Shown here: positions 12,507 through 17,962 of the stretch, piece after piece | Position numbering within the stretch: the first letter of the stretch is position 1 | Layout: the number at the start of each line of letters is the position of its first letter | Origin: Acidobacteriaceae bacterium | Lineage (GTDB): Bacteria > Acidobacteriota > Terriglobia > Terriglobales > Acidobacteriaceae | Assembly: GCA_003156235.1 (NCBI GenBank) | Contig: PMGP01000200.1 | Span: 21,310-40,181 of the forward strand | Length of the DNA stretch: 18,872 nt | Direction of reading: 5' to 3' | Notes under the pieces: model-generated | Seen by the model: only the letters and a program-made list of their open reading frames with translations | Told to the model about the DNA's origin: nothing | Database searches by the model: none | Position numbers and translations under genes: made by a program

Positions 12507-13829
12507 ATGCGAGCAAAGACGGCGGTAGTGTTGGGCGCCCAATGGGGCGACGAGGGCAAGGGAAAGATTGTGGACGTGCTGAGCGAGCGGTTTGCCGCTG
12601 TGGCGCGTTATGCGGGCGGACACAACGCCGGGCACACGGTCATCATTGGCGAGCACAAGTTCGTGCTGCAACTGATTCCCTGCGGAGTGCTCAGGCCGGG
12701 TTGCCGGGGAGTGATCGGCAACGGCGTGGTCCTGGACCCTATCGCCTTTTTGAAGGAAGTAGCCAAGCTGCGGGGGTTGGGCGTGGCCGTGGATGAGCGG
12801 CTATTTGTGTCGAACCGGGCGCAGGTGATTCTGCCCTATCACCGCATGATTGAGCTGGCGGCTGAGAGCGCGCCGGGACGCAAAAAGATTGGGACGACCA
12901 GCCGGGGAATCGGGCCGGCATACGAGGACAAGATGGCGCGCAGCGGGTTGCGGGTGGTGGACCTGCTGCGGCCGGAGCTGCTCAAAGTCCACATTGAGGC
13001 GGCCTGTGCGGAAAAGAACTCGATTGCCAAGGCGCTGTTCGGAAGCGGGAGCGCAGCCCTGGATCCGGCGCAGATGTTCGAGGAGTACGCCGCGGCGGCG
13101 GAGCAGGTGAGGCCGTTTGTGGCCGACACGGGACGGCTGCTGAACAAGATTCTGGCCGAGGGCGGCAGCGTGATGTTCGAGGGCGCGCAGGGGACGATGC
13201 TGGACATCGACCACGGGACGTATCCGTTTGTGACCTCGTCTTCGGCGACGGCGGGCGGTGCGGCAACGGGAACCGGCGTGGGGCCGACGAATATCGGCAC
13301 GGTAATCTCGGTGACCAAGGCCTACGTGACGCGGGTGGGCGAGGGGCCGTTCCCGACGGAGATTCAGGACGCGGCGGGCGACCAACTGCGAGCGCGCGGC
13401 AACGAATATGGCGCGGTGACGGGACGGCCCAGGCGGTGCGGCTGGCTGGACATTCCGCTGTTGCGCTACTCCAACCAGGTGAATGGCGCCGAGTGGCTGG
13501 TGGTGACCAAGCTGGACGTGCTGGACGAGTTGGAGGAGATTCCCATCTGCGTGGGCTACGAGATTGGGGGCCGTGTGACGGACGAGATTCCCGCCGACGT
13601 GCAGGGGCTGGAGCGGATCAAGCCTGTTTATACGCGGATGAAGGGCTGGCGGATTTCGACGGATGGGATCAAGGAGTTCGACAAATTGCCGGCTGCGGCG
13701 AGAGAGTATCTGCGCTTTCAGGAACGGGAGAGCGGGGCCAAAATCGGAATGGTCTCGACAGGCCCGGATCGGGACCAGACAATTGTTCTGCCGGAGTTTG
13801 CCGCGGCGCTGGAAATGATTCACGCATAA
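12507..13829 (+). CDS. purA: adenylosuccinate synthetase
   Basis: PurA joins IMP and aspartate using GTP, the first step from IMP to AMP. The 440-residue product has GAQWGDEGKGKIVD with catalytic D15, AGGHNAGHTV with H43, GTTSRGIGPAYEDKMAR, EGAQGTMLDIDHGTYPFV, TSSSATAGGAATGTGVGP, GEGPFPTE, GRPRRCGWLD, and the C-terminal STGPDRDQTI block. Length is normal and the gene is complete. Only a weak ribosome site (GGAACGGGAC) precedes ATG 12507. It stands alone between repeat copy D and the convergent DUF5615 gene. Confidence 0.96.
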   Translation: MRAKTAVVLGAQWGDEGKGKIVDVLSERFAAVARYAGGHNAGHTVIIGEHKFVLQLIPCGVLRPGCRGVIGNGVVLDPIAFLKEVAKLRGLGVAVDERLFVSNRAQVILPYHRMIELAAESAPGRKKIGTTSRGIGPAYEDKMARSGLRVVDLLRPELLKVHIEAACAEKNSIAKALFGSGSAALDPAQMFEEYAAAAEQVRPFVADTGRLLNKILAEGGSVMFEGAQGTMLDIDHGTYPFVTSSSATAGGAATGTGVGPTNIGTVISVTKAYVTRVGEGPFPTEIQDAAGDQLRARGNEYGAVTGRPRRCGWLDIPLLRYSNQVNGAEWLVVTKLDVLDELEEIPICVGYEIGGRVTDEIPADVQGLERIKPVYTRMKGWRISTDGIKEFDKLPAAAREYLRFQERESGAKIGMVSTGPDRDQTIVLPEFAAALEMIHA

Positions 13830-13928
13830 ACGTGAGCTATTTCAAATTTCGTGAATCAGCGAATAGCTTTACTCGAACGGAATGTCAACCTCGGCAAAGC
13901 TGCCCGGCGCTCCCGCGTTCACGTTGGC

Positions 13929-14282
13929 TTATTTGCTTGGGCGTTTCAAACCTGCAACGAACACGCCACAATCAATCGTTTTGACTGTACCGGGCTTTGC
14001 CTCGTCAAGGGCGGCGGAGATGACATGAATGTGCGGCCTTATCACCGGCCAGTTGATCGCGGACATAACCAGCACTGCAAACGGACGGCCTTCAAGCCGC
14101 TGCTGTTTGTCCATGTTCTTGTCGCCAGTCAGAAATACGTCGAATCGCTCCCGCTCGATCAGCTCCAGCAACGCGCCGTTCTTGATACCGCCCCATTGCA
14201 TCCCGGCTACGGTTTGAATGGCATACCCAGGCAGTGCTCGCGCCAGTTTGCTCGGAACATCCTCATCGAGCAAAACCTTCAA
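13929..14282 (-). CDS. DUF5615 PIN-like protein (predicted toxin)
   Basis: The 117-residue product matches the DUF5615/COG4634 PIN-like family: KVLLDEDVPSKLARALPG with the D6/D8 acidic cluster, a central WGGIKNGALLELIERERFDV and the FLTGDKNMDKQQ block with a conserved Asp. The start is TTG 14282, whose TTGA overlaps the stop of the DUF433 gene. DUF433 and DUF5615 pairs are regarded as TA-like modules from genome-neighbourhood studies. Toxicity is an inference. Family recalled from motif and gene pairing. Confidence 0.8.
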   Translation of the reverse strand: MKVLLDEDVPSKLARALPGYAIQTVAGMQWGGIKNGALLELIERERFDVFLTGDKNMDKQQRLEGRPFAVLVMSAINWPVIRPHIHVISAALDEAKPGTVKTIDCGVFVAGLKRPSK

Positions 14283-14533
14283 AATTGCACCTGTAGTTCA
14301 TGTTCGGCGCGGTAGCTGAGAATCGCTTCGACGGCGCCTCGCCCGGCTTCCGGGTAGCAATCCAGCGTTTCGGCAATGGCTTCCTCCGGCGATAATCCTT
14401 CTTCGAGGAAAGCGTCATAGTTGCCGGTGATGGCCTCTACAGGCAGGCGAGTGTTCTTGAGCAAAGGCGCTCCACTGACCTTGCCGGGAATGATTTCAAC
14501 CAAGGGGCAATCGGACCAATCGAAAGTTTCCAT
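14279..14533 (-). CDS. DUF433 antitoxin-like protein
   Basis: The 84-residue product has the DUF433 pattern: WSDCPLVEIIPGKVSGAPLL, KNTRLPVEAITGNYDAFLEE, then GLSPEEAIAETLDCYP, which forms a winged-helix-like DNA-binding fold. AAAGGAGGG stands eight bases before ATG 14533. It is the predicted antitoxin and repressor of the overlapping DUF5615 gene. Confidence 0.82.
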   Translation of the reverse strand: METFDWSDCPLVEIIPGKVSGAPLLKNTRLPVEAITGNYDAFLEEGLSPEEAIAETLDCYPEAGRGAVEAILSYRAEHELQVQF

Positions 14534-14600
14534 GTTTTCACCCTCCTTTCATTATGCGCGGTGTACCGTTATCGAAGAGAATCAGCATTGCGGACTCGAT

Positions 14601-14837
14601 CTACGCGTAGGTCGGTTCTTTTTCGAGAGAATGCGCCGCGAATTGCAGAACGGCACGAACTTGTTCCCGCGTCACGCCATATTCGTCAATCAGCTCGTCA
14701 ACGCTCATATCCTGAAGATTTTCGAAGACTAGCGAAACGGGTGTCCTGGTTCCCCGAAACACCCATGCGCCGCTGACCTTGCCGGGGATGCTCTCCACGG
14801 CGTCGCACTGGGACCAATCGAGTGTTGCTGTCGCCAT
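14601..14837 (-). CDS. second DUF433 protein, without a toxin partner
   Basis: The 78-residue product parallels the neighbour: LDWSQCDAVESIPGKVSGAW against FDWSDCPLVEIIPGKVSGAP, then GTRTPVSLVFENLQDMSVDE and LIDEYGVTREQVRAVLQFAA. ATG 14837 is chosen for the AAAGGAGG site five bases upstream; a longer frame to 14951 has no such support. It lies 67 bases upstream of the first DUF433 gene on the same strand and lacks a DUF5615 gene of its own. It may be an orphan regulator or a cross-acting antitoxin. Confidence 0.8.
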   Translation of the reverse strand: MATATLDWSQCDAVESIPGKVSGAWVFRGTRTPVSLVFENLQDMSVDELIDEYGVTREQVRAVLQFAAHSLEKEPTYA

Positions 14838-14953
14838 TTTCGCCTCCTTTCTTCTATCGTAACCCCATTCCCGGTTTTGCTTCACGGCATCCCACAATAA
14901 AACCTCACAGTCCACCGGAGCCGATCTTTCGGACCGTGGCAAGAGCTTCACGG

Positions 14954-14959
14954 TACAAT
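14954..14959 (+). promoter_or_regulatory. -10 box of the ABM gene (leaderless type)
   Basis: TACAAT with exactly six bases to ATG 14966 and no ribosome site between. The -35 position is poor. Confidence 0.5.
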
Positions 14960-14965
14960 TTACTT

Positions 14966-15253
14966 ATGATCAGCTTTGCGGTACGGATGAAGTTTGCCTC
15001 GGAAGACCGGGCCGAAGTGGCCGAATCCCTGCGCTTGCTGGCCGCGGCCTCGCGCCAGGAGCCGGGCTGCATCAGTTACATTCCGCACTATTTGGAGGGT
15101 GACCCGGACACGGTGTTGATCTATGAGCAGTACCGGGATGCGAAGGCCCTGGAGGCGCACCGCGCATCAGAGCACTTCAAAAACCATGCGGTAGGCGGCC
15201 TCTTCCAGAAGATGCGGGAGCGGAGTACCGAGAACCTGGTGGCCCTGGTTTGA
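14966..15253 (+). CDS. ABM-domain (antibiotic biosynthesis monooxygenase-like) protein
   Basis: This 95-residue single-domain protein has the ABM/YgiN ferredoxin-like pattern: ISFAVRMKF, EVAESLRLLAAASRQEPGCI, SYIPHYLEGDPDTVLIYEQY, and EAHRASEHFKNHA. Members are small dimeric enzymes (quinol monooxygenases or heme-degrading relatives) and many have no known substrate. ATG 14966 is supported by the conserved N-terminal strand and by the -10 at 14954-14959. Specific activity cannot be assigned. Confidence 0.85.
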   Translation: MISFAVRMKFASEDRAEVAESLRLLAAASRQEPGCISYIPHYLEGDPDTVLIYEQYRDAKALEAHRASEHFKNHAVGGLFQKMRERSTENLVALV

Positions 15254-15345
15254 GATTCCGGCCGAGTCCCAGCGGGGAATCTGAAGTTTGCGGCTTGATT
15301 TGCAGAGAATTCATTGAATTGTGATGCGTATCCTGCTGAAATCGA

Positions 15346-15375
15346 TTGACCGGCGCGGTGCTTCAAGGATAGTAT
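15346..15375 (+). promoter_or_regulatory. sigma-70-like promoter of the DUF4440 gene
   Basis: TTGACC (15346-15351) and TAGTAT (15370-15375) with an 18-base spacer. The -10 ends 11 bases before ATG 15387, so the leader would be only about five bases. This supports 15387 over the earlier GTG/ATG at 15321-15324, which lie upstream of this promoter. Confidence 0.5.
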
Positions 15376-15386
15376 CCGTTTCGAGT

Positions 15387-15968
15387 ATGCTCGCAGCAGC
15401 GCTCCAACCCTCCACGCCCATCCGCCACCAGCGGCTATATGCCCTGGTGTTTCTGCTGGCGCTGGGCGCATACGCGCCGGCGCTTTTTTCCGCGCCTCAG
15501 CACAGCGGCGTGCCTCCACAGGGCGGAATGCCCCGAGGAGAAAAGCACGAGAGTCGGCGCGAGATCGACCAATTGGAAGAAATATTTCGGAAAGCCATGC
15601 TGGCGGGGGACGTAGCCGCCATGGACAGCCTGCTGGCGGACGAATATATCGGCATCAGCGCCCGCGGAACGCTGCAAACCAAAGAGGATACGCTGGCCAG
15701 AATGCGCAGCGGGCAACGGCATATCACGGCTGTCGATCTTTCCGACAGCAAGGTGCGCTTCTACGGCTCCACGGCTCTGGTCACATCGTTTGCCCATGTG
15801 ACGGGCGTCAACTCCGAGGGTGAGGCCTTCGGTGACTTTCGCTATACGCATGTTTACGTGCGCAACGCGCAGGGCGTGTGGAAGATCGTGAGCTTTGAGG
15901 CCAGCAAGATTGGCGAGCCTAGCGCGCGCAGATTGCCGCGGACAGAAGAGCAATCTCCTCACCGGTAG
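15387..15968 (+). CDS. exported DUF4440/SnoaL-like (NTF2-fold) protein
   Basis: The 193-residue product has an N-terminal export signal (RHQRLYALVFLLALGAYAPA), a Gly/Pro/His-rich linker, then an NTF2-like DUF4440 domain: EIDQLEEIFRKAMLAGDVAA, MDSLLADEYIGISARGTLQT, KEDTLARMRSG, and a strand-rich end with DFRYTHVYVRNAQGVWKIVS. The fold forms a cavity and is used by enzymes and binding proteins; function is not predictable. The start is chosen from the promoter; a longer form from 15321 is possible. mutM begins 23 bases after its stop. Confidence 0.78.
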   Translation: MLAAALQPSTPIRHQRLYALVFLLALGAYAPALFSAPQHSGVPPQGGMPRGEKHESRREIDQLEEIFRKAMLAGDVAAMDSLLADEYIGISARGTLQTKEDTLARMRSGQRHITAVDLSDSKVRFYGSTALVTSFAHVTGVNSEGEAFGDFRYTHVYVRNAQGVWKIVSFEASKIGEPSARRLPRTEEQSPHR

Positions 15969-15979
15969 AGAGCTTCCCT

Positions 15980-15985
15980 TACAAT
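15980..15985 (+). promoter_or_regulatory. -10 box of mutM (leaderless type)
   Basis: TACAAT, six bases before ATG 15992, as in three other genes of the window. No ribosome site lies between it and the ATG; the -35 is weak. Confidence 0.5.
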
Positions 15986-15991
15986 TGATCG

Positions 15992-16996
15992 ATGCCAGAG
16001 CTGCCCGAGGTGGAGACGATCGCCCGCGGAGTGAACGAACGCTTGCGAGGAGACCGCATTGTCGAGGCCTGGTTCGGCCGGCATCCGGAGCCTTTCAAGA
16101 CGCCCGCGGCTCGTCAGGCCAGGGGGCTGGAAGGACGGGTGATTCTGGCCGTCCATCGCACGGGAAAGCACATTGTGTGCGAACTGGGGGCTGCGGACGG
16201 GATTGAGCTGTCCAACCCTAGTTCACCCCAGCAAGCAAAAATCGCTCGCCGGGAACCCCGAAGCCGCAAAGATCAACCGCAGGTTCTTCGACTCGCTGCG
16301 CTCGCTCAGAATGACAATCGGGTGGAGCACCCGGGCGCTGAGGTGGGGCACCCAGTCGCTGGTTTGGGTGAACTGGAGAGTGAGCCAAGCGCCCAATGGA
16401 TTGTGCATCTTGGCATGACGGGGAGATTGCTGGTGAGCACCCCGGATGCTCCGGTTGCTGCCCACACCCACGCGCGGCTGAGTCTGGCCAGCGGCCGGGA
16501 GTTGCGCTTCGTGGACCCGCGCCGGTTTGGGCGGCTGGAGTATCGCGAGTTGAGCCGCAAGGACGGCTTTCGCGCTCCGGGCGCCGATCCCCTGGAGGTG
16601 ACGGCGGCGGAGTTTGCCCGGCTTTTCAGCGGGCGCAAGCTGTTCATCAAGGCGGCGCTGCTCAACCAGAAGCTGCTCTCCGGGGTGGGAAACATCTACG
16701 CCGACGAGAGCCTGTTTCGCGCCGGCATCCGGCCGCGGCGCAGGAGCGGACAACTGACCAGGGCGGAATTGGAAGAGCTGCGGCTGGCTATGGTTCAAGT
16801 ACTGGAGCACGCCATCCGGCTGGGCGGTTCTTCTGTCTCTGATTATGTGGACGCCGACGGGGCACGCGGCTTCTTCCAACTGGAGCACTGCGTCTACCTG
16901 CGCACCGAGCTTCCCTGCCGCCGCTGTCAGACGCCGATCCGGCGGATTGTGGTGGCAGGACGGGGTACGCACTATTGCCCGCATTGCCAGCGATGA
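15992..16996 (+). CDS. mutM: formamidopyrimidine-DNA glycosylase with an in-frame repeat-derived insert
   Basis: MutM/Fpg excises 8-oxoguanine and formamidopyrimidines and cuts the DNA backbone. The catalytic N-terminus MPELPEVET (P2, E3) is intact, as are K59 in HRTGKHIV, HLGMTGRLL (139-147), DPRRFG (175-180), LLNQKLLSGVGNIYADESLF, and the zinc finger C309-x2-C312-x16-C329-x2-C332. Total length is 334 residues against the usual 270-275. The excess, about residues 71-134, lies between the strand ending CELGAADG and QWIVHLGMTG, where relatives have a short turn. Bases 16211-16355 in that segment match the dispersed repeat. The frame stays open, so the enzyme is probably made and may be active because the core is unbroken. 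Confidence 0.93.
   Translation: MPELPEVETIARGVNERLRGDRIVEAWFGRHPEPFKTPAARQARGLEGRVILAVHRTGKHIVCELGAADGIELSNPSSPQQAKIARREPRSRKDQPQVLRLAALAQNDNRVEHPGAEVGHPVAGLGELESEPSAQWIVHLGMTGRLLVSTPDAPVAAHTHARLSLASGRELRFVDPRRFGRLEYRELSRKDGFRAPGADPLEVTAAEFARLFSGRKLFIKAALLNQKLLSGVGNIYADESLFRAGIRPRRRSGQLTRAELEELRLAMVQVLEHAIRLGGSSVSDYVDADGARGFFQLEHCVYLRTELPCRRCQTPIRRIVVAGRGTHYCPHCQR
16211..16355. repeat. dispersed palindromic repeat, copy E, inside mutM
   Basis: Starts TCCAACCCTAGTTCACCCCA, then GCAAGCAAAAATCGCTCGCC, GGGAACCCCGAAGCCGCAAA, CGCAGGTTCTTCGACTCGCT with GCTCAGAATGACAA, and ends GAGGTGGGGCACCCAG. Module order equals that of copies C and D plus the middle module of copy B, so it is the most complete copy. 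It is translated in frame as part of MutM. Confidence 0.9.
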
Positions 16997-17197
16997 GCGG
17001 TTCTATGGTTAATGGGAGAAAGCCCCCAAAAAGACTACCAGAATTCAGAGTATTTTCCATTCCATTATATCGAAGTCATTGAAATCAAGAGATATTAGGA
17101 GTGGCATCAAGATTGCAACAAGATAGACGCCAGTGATGTACAGGCGCTGGAAGAATTCTGACCAGCCCATAGAAGAGCAGGCACCCGGCAAGAGCAT

Positions 17198-17339
17198 CCG
17201 CCAACGAAGCGGCCCTGAAAAGGGAGACCGGTCGAGGAAGCCATGCAGCAGGTACGGCGAGAGGCCAGCCGTCCACGTTTCTTTTGGGAGGCCAGTGGCA
17301 GTGCAAGACAGCGGAGCGCCACTCTTATGGAGTGGCGCT
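17198..17339 (+). ncRNA. possible small structured RNA ending at the 17315 hairpin
   Basis: Adjacent helices are visible: CCGC(17198-17201)/GCGG(17209-17212), then CCCT-GAAA-AGGG (17213-17224, GNRA loop), ACGGC(17254-17258)/GCCGT(17268-17272) and the terminator-like stem. No coding frame is convincing. The 5' end is not defined and could lie near 17100. Family unknown; it may also be the 5' part of the larger RNA downstream. Confidence 0.35.
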
Positions 17340-17348
17340 TCTTGCGTT
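17315..17348 (+). terminator. strong hairpin, possible terminator of an upstream RNA
   Basis: AGCGCCACTC (17315-17324) and GAGTGGCGCT (17330-17339) form a perfect 10-bp stem with a TTATG loop, followed by TTCTTGCGTTT. The T-run is interrupted, so termination is plausible but not certain. No protein gene ends here. Confidence 0.5.
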
Positions 17349-17375
17349 TAGGGTACTTTTGAGTGCCGGGATGGT

Positions 17376-17794
17376 GCGAGCAACCGCGAAGATTGCTTGC
17401 CAGCCGCAAAAGTTCCCTGTAGTATAAGAGTTGCCTATCAAGCGGCTGACGCGTGCCACCCGAAAGGGGCAGAGCAAGCTCGCCGCGAGCAAGGGAACTC
17501 CGCCGGGCAGGTTACTTTATGGCAATCTGCGGGCGGCGAGAGTTTCATAGGAAGGGCAACACCTGAGAAGGGCGCTGGCCGCACCAATAAGATTCTTATG
17601 ACAGGATGGAGCAGTGCTTTCTTGCTCCAGTGTGCGCAGCGGGCAAACAGCATTTCACAGAGGTCCTAAAAATAGAGCCGCGGAGGCTCAGCCGACACCA
17701 TTCATCGGGAGCGACAGTCTTTGAGAAAAGCTCACCCCGGCTGGGATTCTGTGAAGTAGCTTGAGGCACAAAGGGCATCATGATAGATTGCCCG
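17376..17794 (+). ncRNA. candidate large structured RNA with pseudoknot
   Basis: Helices in order: GCGAGCAA(17376-17383)/TTGCTTGC(17393-17400); CAGCCGC(17401-17407)/GCGGCTG(17442-17448); CCC-GAAA-GGG (17459-17468); GCTCG-CCG-CGAGC (17478-17490); loop AGTTCCC (17411-17417) with GGGAACT (17493-17499), a pseudoknot; CCGCC(17500-17504)/GGCGG(17532-17536) closing GCAG(17507-17510)/CTGC(17527-17530); GGAGCA(17608-17613)/TGCTCC(17623-17628); TTCACAGA(17653-17660)/TCTGTGAA(17748-17755); GGGCA/TGCCC (17774-17794). Several are perfect 7-8-bp pairings. I do not see the conserved blocks of RNase P RNA, tmRNA, SRP RNA or 6S RNA. Ends and strand are inferred; it could be a free RNA or the leader of the gene at 17963. 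Confidence 0.45.
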
Positions 17795-17962
17795 GAGCGC
17801 TGCTGTAGAGCGTTAAAGAGAGAGCCAGCCGCGGTTTTCGCCGTTCACGTCCATGCCTGGGCGGCGGCAGGCTGAGGAAACGTTTTACCGGACTGGAAAC
17901 TCCCGGCAGCAACAGCCAGTAAAGGGAAGACACCATCTAGCAATGCAACAGGACACAAACGC

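Noticed and set aside
12801..13823. 340-codon minus-strand frame opposite purA
   Set aside because: His/Arg/Pro-rich shadow; purA is unambiguous.
17397..17669. Short plus- and minus-strand frames in the 17-kb spacer
   Set aside because: No ribosome sites, odd composition, and they cross the proposed RNA helices; treated as non-coding.
17678..17692. GAGCC-GCGGA-GGCTC hairpin as a minus-strand terminator
   Set aside because: A T-rich run follows on the minus strand, but no minus-strand gene leads into it and it fits inside the TTCACAGA/TCTGTGAA helix of the proposed RNA.
17000..17942. RNase P RNA, tmRNA, SRP or 6S RNA as identity of the spacer
   Set aside because: I looked for GAGGAAAGTCC and ACAGA blocks of RNase P, the tmRNA ends with CCA and an ALAA-type tag, and the SRP loop; none is present. 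No family name is claimed.
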